A stretch of 6,473 nt of DNA from Bryobacteraceae bacterium (lineage in GTDB: Bacteria; Acidobacteriota; Terriglobia; Bryobacterales; Bryobacteraceae): the NCBI GenBank assembly GCA_030044325.1, contig JASHWA010000636.1, positions 1 to 6,473 of the forward strand. Reading direction: 5' to 3'. The first letter of the stretch is position 1, and every line of letters begins with the position of its first letter. Positions 1-6,473 of the stretch are shown piece after piece. A program made the position numbers and the translations under genes. The notes below the pieces were generated by a model. The model was not told the DNA's origin, searched no databases, and worked only from the letters and a program-made list of their open reading frames with translations.

Positions 1-560
1 GCGGGAGCGATTCCGCCGTTCGCCTGCTGCGCAATCCCGGAAATCGCGGCAAGGGCTATACGGTGCGGCACGGAATGATGGAAGCGAAAGGCGCGTGGAT
101 TCTCTACAGCGACGCCGATCTTTCCGCGCCCATTTCCGAGTTCGACAAGCTCTACGACGCCGCCGGGCAGGCCGGCGCGCGCGTGGCGATCGGCTCCCGC
201 GCGCTCGACCGGTCGCTGGTCGGGGTGCACCAATCCGCGTTTCGCGAAGCCTCCGGCCGCGCGTTCAATCTCATGATGCGGGCGATCACCGGCCTGCCGT
301 TTCGCGACACGCAGTGCGGGTTCAAGCTGTTTGAAGCCGGCGCCGCGCGCGAAATTTTCTCCCGCCAGATCCTGGACGGGTTCAGCTTCGACGTCGAAGA
401 TCTGGTGATCGCCAAAAAACTCGGCATCAAAGCCATCGAGGTTCCGGTGGTGTGGAACAACGTGGAAGGCACCAAAGTGGGGATGCTTTCGGGCGTGCAA
501 TCCTTTGCCGACCTGATCGGCATCCGCTGGCGCGCGCTGGCGGGCCGCTACAATCGTTAA
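1..560 (+). CDS. Family 2 glycosyltransferase, dolichyl/polyprenyl-phosphate sugar synthase (ALG5/DPM1-like), 5' partial
   Basis: The reading frame is open from the left edge (first full codon at base 3) to the TAA at 558-560, giving about 185 visible residues. A GTG at 63 lies in the frame, but coding continues upstream with a typical family segment (RLLRNPGNRGKGYTVRHGM), so the true start is outside the window. The DxD-type nucleotide-sugar/metal motif is SDADLSAP (the two Asp codons at 111 and 117). Further family marks are RDTQCGFKLF (303-332) and FSFDVEDL followed by EVPVVWNN near the C-terminus. Enzymes of this group move glucose or mannose from a nucleotide sugar to a polyprenyl phosphate on the cytoplasmic face of the membrane. 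The protein ends soon after the catalytic domain, with no membrane segments, so it is a single-domain enzyme. Donor sugar and acceptor cannot be read from the sequence. It is the first visible gene of the operon, three bases before the permease gene. The family assignment is strong; the exact substrate is unknown. Confidence 0.9.
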   Translation, partial: GSDSAVRLLRNPGNRGKGYTVRHGMMEAKGAWILYSDADLSAPISEFDKLYDAAGQAGARVAIGSRALDRSLVGVHQSAFREASGRAFNLMMRAITGLPFRDTQCGFKLFEAGAAREIFSRQILDGFSFDVEDLVIAKKLGIKAIEVPVVWNNVEGTKVGMLSGVQSFADLIGIRWRALAGRYNR

Positions 561-566
561 AGGATG
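558..566 (+). promoter_or_regulatory. Same-frame stop/start junction TAA-AGG-ATG (probable translational coupling)
   Basis: The glycosyltransferase stop (TAA, 558-560) and the permease start (ATG, 564-566) are in the same frame, separated by one AGG codon. The only Shine-Dalgarno-like string, AAAGG at 559-563, touches the start codon directly, which is too close for normal initiation. Homologous permeases start with the same MWIVRLALRRPYTF-like sequence, and the next in-frame ATG (612) would cut into the first membrane helix, so the start at 564 is well supported. Initiation therefore probably depends on ribosomes finishing the upstream gene. Confidence 0.6.
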
Positions 567-3500
567 TGGATTGTCCGGCTGGCGCTACGCCGCCCCTACA
601 CTTTTGTCGTCATGGCGCTGGCCATTCTGCTGGTCGGCATCGTCGCCATCGTGCGCATGCCCGCCGACGTGTTTCCGAATATCGATATTCCCATCGTCAG
701 CGCCATCTGGAGTTACACCGGCGTTTCTCCGGAAGAGATGGCCGAAGTCATCACCACGCGCTGCGAGCGGGGATTCACCACCGGGGTCAACGATGTCGAG
801 CACAGCGAATCGGAATCGCTCGCCGGCCTGGCCGTGATCAAGCTCTTTTTCCACCCCAATGCGAAAGTGGACGCCGCCGTCGCACAGGTGACCGCGCAAT
901 CCAATTCGATCCTCCAGGTGCTTCCGGTGGGATTGCACCCGCCGACGGTGCTGCGCTACAACGCCGCCTCGGTGCCGATTCTCCAGCTCGGCCTTTCGAG
1001 CGACACGCTCAGCGAGGGACAGCTCTACGATCTTGGTTACAACTTCCTGCGCACCCAGCTCGCCAACACCCAAGGCGTCGCGCTGCCGCTGCCCTACGGC
1101 GGCAAGCCGCGCCAGGTGATGGTCGATATCGACCCCAATGCGCTGTACTCGCACGGCCTTTCCGCGAGCGACGTTTCCAACGCGCTGAATAATCAGAGCC
1201 TGATTCTTCCCACCGGCAGCGCGAAGATCGGCACGCGCGAATATCGCGTGGAGCTCAACAACAGCCCGCGCGTGGTGGACGCATTCAACGATATTCCGAT
1301 AAAGACGGTGCATGGCACGACCATCTATCTTCGCGACGTGGCGCAGGTCCGCGACGGCGCGGCCGTGCAATCGAACATTGTCCGCCACAACGGCCACCGC
1401 GGGGCGTTGCTCACCGTGCTCAAGAACGGCAACGTCTCGACCATCGATATCGTCAACCGCATCAAGGCGCAGCTTCCGCGCATCCTCTCTTCGCTCCCGC
1501 CGGAATTCCACGTGAGCACGCTGTTCGATCAGTCCATTTTCGTCAAAGCCGCCATCACCGGCGTAGTACGCGAGGCTATCGTCGCCGCGATGCTGACCGG
1601 GCTGATGATCCTGCTGTTTTTGGGAAGCTGGCGCAGCACGCTGATCGTGTGCATTTCCATTCCTCTCTCGATTCTCACTTCGCTCGCCGTGCTCTATCTT
1701 TTGGGCGAGACGGTCAACATCATGACGCTCGGCGGACTGGCGCTCGCCGTCGGAATTCTGGTGGATGACGCGACCGTCGAGATCGAAAATATCCATCGCA
1801 ATCTGGGGATGGGCAAGCAGGTGGTGCACGCGATTCTCGACGGCGCGCGCCAGATCGCCGTTCCGGCGTTCGTCTCCACGCTGTGCATCTGCATCGTTTT
1901 CGTTCCCGTGATTTTCTTGACCGGCGCCGCGAAGTATTTGTTCACTCCGCTCGCATTGGCGGTGGTGCTGGCGATGTCGGCGTCGTATCTGCTTTCGCGG
2001 ACGCTGGTTCCCACCATGATCCGCTTCCTGATTCCGGCCGAGCTGCATCTTTACCGCGGGCCCGAAGGCGAGGCCGAGGTCTCCGGCGGAATCATCTGGA
2101 ACATCCACCACGCCTTCCACCGCGGGTTCGAGCGCATGCGCGCCGTATACGCCAATCTCCTCGCCTCCACGCTGGAACATCGCAAACTGGTACTCGCCTG
2201 CTTCGCCGTCGTTTCCGCGTCCTGCGCCCTGCTCTATCCGCTCATCGGAACCGATTTCTTTCCGCAGGTGGACGCCGGCCAGATCCGGCTTCACGTGCGC
2301 TGCGCGGGCGGAACGCGCATCGAGGAAACCGAGCGTCACTTCGCGCTGGTGGAGGAATCCATCCGCCAGATCATTCCGCCCCAGGATTTTGCCGACATCA
2401 TCGACAACATCGGCCTTCCCTACAACGGCTACAATCTCGCGTTCAGCGACTCCGTCACGCTCGGTCCGGCGGACGGCGAAATTTTGGTTTCGCTCAAGAA
2501 AGACCATCGCTCCACCTGGGATTACATTCGCGCGATGCGCCGGCGTCTTCCGCGCGAGTTTCCGGATCTCACTTTCTTCTTTCAGCCCGCGGATATGGTC
2601 GGCCAGATTCTGAATTTCGGACTTCCCGCGCCCATCGACGTTCAAGTGGTCGGCCCGTTGCAGAATCTCGAAAAAAATCGGGCCATCGCCGAGCAGGTTT
2701 CCAAGCGCATCGCGATGATCCCCGGCTCCGCCGACACGCATGTTCACCAGGTCAACGACGTCCCCCTGCTGGAATTCGATGTGGATCGCACCCGCGCGGG
2801 CCAGCTCGGATTTTCACAGCTGGACGTCGCGAGCGGTCTGCTGATTTCGCTGAGCTCCAGCAGCCAGCTCAATCCCAACTGGTGGGTGAACCCCGCAAAC
2901 GGCGTCGATTATCCGGTGGTGGTCCAGACGCCGACTTATCGCATGGACACGCCCGAAGCGATTCTCAACACCCCCATCCATTCCGAGTCGAACCATTCCA
3001 CCGAGATGCTGAACAACGTCGCGCAGGCGCATCGCGGTGTGACCGCGCAGGTGGTGAATCACTACAACGTGCAGCCGCTCTACGACGTTTACGCGAACGT
3101 CCAGGACCGCGATCTGGGCAGCGTCGCCGCGGATGTCGATGGCGTGCTCGACGAGTTCCGCGCCAGGCTTCCGCGCGGCAGCTTTTTCGAAACTCGCGGG
3201 CAGGTGGGAACCATGCGTGCGTCCTTCACCGGAATGGCGTACGGCCTGATTTTCGCGATCACCCTGGTTTACTTCGTCATGGCCATCAATTTTCAATCCT
3301 GGACGGATCCGCTGATCGTGCTGATGGCCATCCCCGGCGCGCTGGGCGGAATTCTGCTGATGCTGTTCTTCACGCGAACCACGGTCAGTGTTCCGGCGCT
3401 GATGGGCGCTATCATGAGTATCGGGGTCGGTACGGCGAACAGCATCCTGCTGGTGGTGTTTGCGAATGATCTTCGAAAAGAAGGAGCGGATGCATTGACC

Positions 3501-3749
3501 GCGGCGTATCAGGCCGGGCGGACGCGCTTGCGCCCCGTGGTGATGACCGCCGTGGCGATGCTGGCGGGCATGATTCCGATGGCCTTGGGACTCGGCGAGG
3601 GAGGCGAGCAGAACGCGCCCCTGGGCCGCGCCGTCATCGGCGGGCTGCTCTTCGCTACCGCCGCAACATTATTTATAGTGCCGGTGGTGTATAGCCTGCT
3701 TCGAAAAAATCCGCCGCGCACTTTCGATCAAATCGAGGCGAACGACTGA
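564..3749 (+). CDS. RND-superfamily efflux permease (AcrB/acriflavin-resistance family)
   Basis: This is the inner-membrane pump subunit of a proton-driven tripartite exporter, 1061 residues long as usual for the family. The layout is the duplicated RND fold: helix TM1 (about 12-30), first large periplasmic loop (about 31-330), TM2-TM6 (338-354, 359-380, 386-404, 434-453, 460-484), TM7 (about 541-561), second periplasmic loop (about 562-888), then TM8-TM12 (from about 890 to 1045). TM4 carries the RND signature GILVDDATVEIENIHRN, with D401 and D402 matching AcrB D407/D408. TM11 has RLRPVVMT, with R988 and T995 matching AcrB R971/T978. TM10 reads GVGTANSILLVVFAND, with A958 where AcrB has the essential K940 and V965 where AcrB has E947. 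The gene follows the glycosyltransferase by three bases and overlaps the adaptor gene by one. The substrate cannot be deduced; drug efflux, lipid export and metabolite export are all possible. The family call is very secure. Confidence 0.96.
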   Translation: MWIVRLALRRPYTFVVMALAILLVGIVAIVRMPADVFPNIDIPIVSAIWSYTGVSPEEMAEVITTRCERGFTTGVNDVEHSESESLAGLAVIKLFFHPNAKVDAAVAQVTAQSNSILQVLPVGLHPPTVLRYNAASVPILQLGLSSDTLSEGQLYDLGYNFLRTQLANTQGVALPLPYGGKPRQVMVDIDPNALYSHGLSASDVSNALNNQSLILPTGSAKIGTREYRVELNNSPRVVDAFNDIPIKTVHGTTIYLRDVAQVRDGAAVQSNIVRHNGHRGALLTVLKNGNVSTIDIVNRIKAQLPRILSSLPPEFHVSTLFDQSIFVKAAITGVVREAIVAAMLTGLMILLFLGSWRSTLIVCISIPLSILTSLAVLYLLGETVNIMTLGGLALAVGILVDDATVEIENIHRNLGMGKQVVHAILDGARQIAVPAFVSTLCICIVFVPVIFLTGAAKYLFTPLALAVVLAMSASYLLSRTLVPTMIRFLIPAELHLYRGPEGEAEVSGGIIWNIHHAFHRGFERMRAVYANLLASTLEHRKLVLACFAVVSASCALLYPLIGTDFFPQVDAGQIRLHVRCAGGTRIEETERHFALVEESIRQIIPPQDFADIIDNIGLPYNGYNLAFSDSVTLGPADGEILVSLKKDHRSTWDYIRAMRRRLPREFPDLTFFFQPADMVGQILNFGLPAPIDVQVVGPLQNLEKNRAIAEQVSKRIAMIPGSADTHVHQVNDVPLLEFDVDRTRAGQLGFSQLDVASGLLISLSSSSQLNPNWWVNPANGVDYPVVVQTPTYRMDTPEAILNTPIHSESNHSTEMLNNVAQAHRGVTAQVVNHYNVQPLYDVYANVQDRDLGSVAADVDGVLDEFRARLPRGSFFETRGQVGTMRASFTGMAYGLIFAITLVYFVMAINFQSWTDPLIVLMAIPGALGGILLMLFFTRTTVSVPALMGAIMSIGVGTANSILLVVFANDLRKEGADALTAAYQAGRTRLRPVVMTAVAMLAGMIPMALGLGEGGEQNAPLGRAVIGGLLFATAATLFIVPVVYSLLRKNPPRTFDQIEAND

Positions 3750-3751
3750 TG
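3735..3751 (+). promoter_or_regulatory. Ribosome binding site and overlapping stop/start (TGATG) for the adaptor gene
   Basis: GAGG at 3735-3738 lies 10 bases before the ATG at 3749-3751, inside the end of the permease gene. The permease stop TGA (3747-3749) shares its A with the adaptor start. This arrangement fixes the adaptor start and implies that pump and adaptor are translated together in a matched ratio. Confidence 0.75.
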
Positions 3752-5044
3752 CAAACGCGTCCGCGCCTCGACACCGATCTCGCCGATCCTATCGCCCCTC
3801 CGCCGCGGAAGCGCTCGCACGCCGGATTTCTGATTCTGCTGTTTGTGGTGTTCGCCGCGCTCGCAGCGGCGGTTTTTTTCGAGCTCGCGAAACGCAAAAC
3901 ACAAGGCCAGGCGCTCGCATCCACCATCACCGAAACGGCGCAAAGCGCGCCCGTGGTTAATGTGGGCCGCGTCCACCGCGCGCCCTCGCAATCGACCATC
4001 GAGTTTCCCTGCCAGACTGAGGCTTTGGTCGAAACTCCGGTCTACGCGCGCGCCGACGGCTACGTCAAACAGCGCCCGCACGACATCGGCGACCGCGTCA
4101 AAAAGGGCGATCTTCTGTTCGAGATTGAAACCCCGGAGCTCGATCAGCAAATCGAGCAGGCCAACGCCACGCTCGCGCAATCCAAAGCTTCGCTCCAGCA
4201 GGATCAGGCCAATCTCGCCGCCGCCGAGAGCAATTTGAAGCTCGCCGATGTCACCGCGAAGCGCTGGAAAAACCTGACCGACAGAGGGGTCTTCGCGCGC
4301 CAGGATCTCGATGAGAAGGTGGCTGCGCTCGAGCTCGCGCAGGCCAACGTCAGATCCGCGCAGGAGAACGTGAACGCCGCGCAAAGCGCCATCGCCGCCA
4401 ACGACGCGAATTTGAAGCGCCTTCGCGACCTGAAATCCTTCGATCGCCTGGAAGCTCCGTTCGGCGGCGTCATCACTTTTCGCAACACGCAGGCCGATAT
4501 CGGAACGCTGATTACCGCGGGCAACACTTCCTCGTCGCGCGAGCTGATGCGCATCGCCCAGATCGACACGCTGCGCGTTTACGTGAGCATCGCCCAGACC
4601 TACGCTCCGCTGATTCATGGCGGATTGCCGGCCGAGCTGGTCGTCGATGAGCTTCCGGACCGCGTTTTTCGCACCAAAGTCGACAGCATCGCGCACTCGG
4701 TGGATGCAACCTCCCGAACGATGCTCGCCCTGCTGTTCGTGAAAAACGAAGATGAAAAACTCCTGCCCGGCATGTATGCCAAGGCGCGATTTTCTCTTCC
4801 GCACGCGGTGAATGCGCTGATGCTGCCGGCCGATGCTCTGCTGCTGCCCAAAGAGGGCCCACAAGCCGCCGTGGTCGGGCCGGACGGGAGGGTTCATTTT
4901 CGTCGCATCACGCTGGGGCGTGACTACGGGTCCGAGATCGAGGTCTTATCCGGCCTTTCCGATGGCGACCAGGTGGCCCTCAGCCCGACGGATGCGGTGC
5001 GGGAAGGCGTCACCGTGGAAGCCAAACAAGAAAGTGAGAAGTAG
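3749..5044 (+). CDS. RND efflux periplasmic adaptor (membrane fusion protein, HlyD/AcrA family)
   Basis: The 431-residue adaptor links the permease to an outer-membrane channel. Visible parts in order: a short cytoplasmic tail rich in Pro and Arg; one membrane helix (about 25-45); first lipoyl half (about 95-128, YARADGYVKQRPHDIGDRV); a long alpha-helical coiled-coil hairpin (about 128-228, rich in Ala, Gln, Leu); second lipoyl half (about 231-258, FDRLEAPFGGVITFRNTQ); beta-barrel (about 260-345); and a membrane-proximal domain to the end. There is no lipobox cysteine, so it is anchored by the helix, unlike lipidated AcrA. At the hairpin tip, R172 and L176 match the Arg and Leu of AcrA's TolC-contact R-L-S motif; the Ser position is A183. 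The start codon overlaps the permease stop. Both flanks of the membrane helix carry basic clusters (RKR before, KRK after), so the periplasmic orientation comes from family knowledge rather than the charge rule. Family call secure; partner channel unknown. Confidence 0.95.
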   Translation: MQTRPRLDTDLADPIAPPPRKRSHAGFLILLFVVFAALAAAVFFELAKRKTQGQALASTITETAQSAPVVNVGRVHRAPSQSTIEFPCQTEALVETPVYARADGYVKQRPHDIGDRVKKGDLLFEIETPELDQQIEQANATLAQSKASLQQDQANLAAAESNLKLADVTAKRWKNLTDRGVFARQDLDEKVAALELAQANVRSAQENVNAAQSAIAANDANLKRLRDLKSFDRLEAPFGGVITFRNTQADIGTLITAGNTSSSRELMRIAQIDTLRVYVSIAQTYAPLIHGGLPAELVVDELPDRVFRTKVDSIAHSVDATSRTMLALLFVKNEDEKLLPGMYAKARFSLPHAVNALMLPADALLLPKEGPQAAVVGPDGRVHFRRITLGRDYGSEIEVLSGLSDGDQVALSPTDAVREGVTVEAKQESEK

Positions 5045-5061
5045 GAAGCCCGGTTCCTGCT
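5040..5061. terminator. Hairpin between the two convergent genes, possible bidirectional terminator
   Basis: Bases 5040-5047 (AGTAGGAA) pair with 5054-5061 (TTCCTGCT) to give an 8-pair stem, including one G-T wobble, around a six-base loop (GCCCGG). The stem covers the adaptor stop (TAG, 5042-5044) and ends within the stop of the minus-strand gene (5060-5062). In the plus direction no T-run follows. In the minus direction the stem is followed by a pyrimidine-rich stretch (CTTCTCACTTTCTTG), a somewhat better terminator context. The stem is only moderately GC-rich, so the call is tentative. Confidence 0.35.
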
Positions 5062-5083
5062 ACCTGCTGCTCGCTACCTGCGC
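5056..5083. repeat. Degenerate 7-base tandem repeat (unit CCTGCTA), four copies
   Basis: Four adjacent heptamers can be read: CCTGCTA at 5056 (the reference unit), CCTGCTG at 5063 (6 of 7 matches), CTCGCTA at 5070 (5 of 7) and CCTGCGC at 5077 (5 of 7). The nonamer GCTACCTGC appears twice, at 5059 and 5073, exactly 14 bases apart. The repeat covers the end of the minus-strand gene, encoding its last residues (about AQVASSR) and its stop codon. It is short and imperfect, so chance cannot be excluded. Confidence 0.5.
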
Positions 5084-6473
5084 GTGGCCCGGCCCCACTG
5101 TCAACGTCACCAGGTGCTGCCCCCGCGGCAGCACCAGCACGTTCCCGATCATGCGAGCACCCACCTCCAGGCCATCGATTTCGATTCGCGACGGGGCACC
5201 GTCCAGCTTCGCCATGGCCCGCGCGCCGCTTTGGTAGGCGAACTCGATCGAGTGATCGGACGCGGACGCGGCGATCAGATCTGCGTTCAGATCGAGCAGA
5301 CGCAGCATGGGTTTCGCCGCTGCCGGCGCGATCGCATGGACGCCCGGCGGTATCCACACGGTGGAATCGTCAGCGACCGGCCATAGTTTTCCGTCGACCG
5401 CAGCCGGCCCCTTCCACGGAACGCCCACGCCATGCACCGAATCGAGGGCCAGTTTCCCCGCGGTTCGCTCCACGCGCGTCACGTTCGATGCGGCCGAAGC
5501 GAGCAGCGGCCAATCGATGCGCGCGATCGAATTTTCGAAATACAGCGCCACGCGCGGAAACGCCGCCGACGCGGTATGGATCAGCTCAAACAATTCCGTC
5601 CCGGTTTGTTGTTTGGTCGGATAGACGTCCTGATAGCGCTCGACGATGTTGATATCGATCGCCAGCTTGTGACGGTCCGGCGTGATTGCGTTGTAGCGCG
5701 CCGCGATGTCGGAGTAGCGCTGCGGCCCCAGGTTCCAGATTGTCGCCGGGTCTTCGATCAGGAACGTGAAATCGTGATCGGAGAGCTTGGGCAGGACCTG
5801 GGAAGTGTCCGCGCCGATCTTTTCGCGCATGGAGGTGTCGAAGCGGTCGTCCACGTGGGTCAGCACCAGGTCGAGCTGCGGCTGGGTTTTCCGGATCGTG
5901 TCGATCTCGCCGATCCATTCACTCTGCTGCTTTCCCGCCAGCTCCGCGCGAAAGTCCAGAAATTTCTTCATTCCCGCGGGGTCTTTCGAATAATAGTGTT
6001 CCGATTTCGAGTCGAACAGCTCCGCTGGGTCGAATCCCGCGCCCGCCCGGAACGCGGCGCGCACATCGCCGTTCATGGGCGTGAACCGCGCCGGATTTTC
6101 GTACCCCTCGAGCGATTCGAAATACAGCTCCGCCAGGTTCACCCCGTCCCAATCGAAGCGCGTCAGCAACTCGCGCAACCCTTTCGATACGGCCTCGAAC
6201 GCGTCTCGATTGGTGAGGTTGATGAGCTTGCGCCAATCGAGCTGCGCGTCCTGGCCGAGCGCGGTTTTCTCGCGCCACTCCGGATGATCGTCCCAGAATT
6301 TTTCGCTGACGTGCGGCAATTCCACCCAGGCATACACCGCGATCGCGTTGTGGTGACACGCCTCGATCAGGCGCCGCAGATATTCATCCGAGTGCGCATC
6401 CGGCTCCCAGTAATGCCACGCCGCGACGTCCAGCGCACTAATGCCTGCGGCTCTCCATCGCGCCGCGAAATAC
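5060..6473 (-). CDS. TIM-barrel glycoside-hydrolase-like protein, 5' partial (N-terminus beyond the right edge)
   Basis: The frame is open from the right edge to a TAG at 5062-5060, giving 470 visible residues. A GTG at 6337-6335 lies in frame, but 45 codons upstream of it are clearly coding (ISALDVAAWHYWEPDAHSDE, then YLRRLIEACHHNAIAVYAWV), so it is an internal Val. The alternating pattern suits a (beta/alpha)8 barrel: strands near LDVAAWHYW, AVYAWVELPH, DGVNLAELYFE, LDLVLTHVDD, DFTFLIEDP, KLAIDINIV and RVALYFENS. These resemble GHL10- and GH153 (PgaB C-terminal)-type barrels. The acids in NLAELYFE (Glu codons at 6130-6128 and 6118-6116) and HVDDRFD are the best catalytic candidates. The last ~85 residues (from about AKPMLRLL) look like a beta-sandwich accessory domain. 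A secreted carbohydrate-active role is inferred; the signal peptide and exact family are not visible. The gene converges on the efflux operon, so it is not part of that transcript. Confidence 0.8.
   Translation of the reverse strand, partial: YFAARWRAAGISALDVAAWHYWEPDAHSDEYLRRLIEACHHNAIAVYAWVELPHVSEKFWDDHPEWREKTALGQDAQLDWRKLINLTNRDAFEAVSKGLRELLTRFDWDGVNLAELYFESLEGYENPARFTPMNGDVRAAFRAGAGFDPAELFDSKSEHYYSKDPAGMKKFLDFRAELAGKQQSEWIGEIDTIRKTQPQLDLVLTHVDDRFDTSMREKIGADTSQVLPKLSDHDFTFLIEDPATIWNLGPQRYSDIAARYNAITPDRHKLAIDINIVERYQDVYPTKQQTGTELFELIHTASAAFPRVALYFENSIARIDWPLLASAASNVTRVERTAGKLALDSVHGVGVPWKGPAAVDGKLWPVADDSTVWIPPGVHAIAPAAAKPMLRLLDLNADLIAASASDHSIEFAYQSGARAMAKLDGAPSRIEIDGLEVGARMIGNVLVLPRGQHLVTLTVGPGHAQVASSR

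Noticed and set aside
63..65. GTG as the start of the glycosyltransferase
   Set aside because: The upstream codons encode the conserved RLLRNPGNRGKGYT segment of the family, so the gene is truncated by the window rather than starting here.
2671..2677. A7 run in the permease gene as a frameshift or phase-variation site
   Set aside because: It simply encodes Glu-Lys-Asn, the frame is intact on both sides, and there is no alternative product or pairing structure that I can see.
585..2747. 720-codon open frame on the minus strand opposite the permease gene
   Set aside because: It lies wholly antisense to a certain RND permease. Its translation is biased to Arg, His, Asp and Gly with no domain or membrane pattern. 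It is a side effect of GC-rich codon use.
1883..3469. 528-codon plus-strand frame overlapping the permease in another frame
   Set aside because: The translation is Arg/His/Ser-rich and low in complexity with no recognisable domain, as expected for a shifted frame of a GC-rich gene.
3873..3879. T7 run in the adaptor's membrane-helix codons as a phase-variation tract
   Set aside because: Seven bases is short, the codons (Val-Phe-Phe) suit the membrane helix, and the frame is intact.
3728..4897. 389-codon minus-strand frame opposite the adaptor gene
   Set aside because: It is antisense to a clear HlyD-family adaptor with no motif or credible start; the length is explained by composition.
6335..6337. 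GTG as the start of the minus-strand gene, giving a 425-residue protein
   Set aside because: Coding continues 45 codons further upstream to the window edge with a barrel-strand pattern and no stop, so this GTG is an internal valine.

Overview
The window is GC-rich, densely coding bacterial DNA. It holds four protein genes, two of them cut by the window edges, with no RNA gene, mobile element or CRISPR array that I can see. The envelope functions point to a diderm (Gram-negative-type) bacterium. The combination of an ALG5-like glycosyltransferase, a permease with the 'DDATVEIEN' signature and a separate glycosidase-like protein reminds me of Acidobacteriota. That assignment is an impression from family resemblance, not something the sequence proves.

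Layout, left to right. Positions 1-560 (+) are the 3' part of a family 2 glycosyltransferase of the dolichyl/polyprenyl-phosphate sugar synthase type. Three bases later, and in the same reading frame, a complete RND-superfamily permease of 1061 residues begins (564-3749). Its stop codon overlaps the start codon of a 431-residue RND periplasmic adaptor (membrane fusion protein, 3749-5044). The three genes are almost certainly one transcript with translational coupling. The promoter must lie left of the window. Positions 5045-5059 form a 15-base gap that carries a hairpin and the start of a small degenerate 7-base repeat. From 5060 to the right edge, on the minus strand and converging on the operon, runs the C-terminal part of a TIM-barrel glycoside-hydrolase-like protein with a C-terminal beta-rich domain. 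It stays open to the window edge, so its N-terminus is outside.

How they fit together: permease and adaptor should form the inner-membrane and periplasmic parts of a tripartite proton-driven exporter. The outer-membrane TolC-like channel is not encoded here and must come from elsewhere. The adaptor keeps two of the three residues of the TolC-contact (R-L-S) motif. The permease keeps most of the AcrB proton-relay residues but has alanine where AcrB has its TM10 lysine. The glycosyltransferase may only share the transcript, or may make a lipid-linked sugar related to the exported substrate; nothing in the sequence decides this.

I do not see clear evidence for a wholly new system. The points most worth a second look are the altered proton relay, the same-frame TAA-AGG-ATG junction, the heptamer repeat at the convergent gene ends, and the unassigned glycosidase-like protein.
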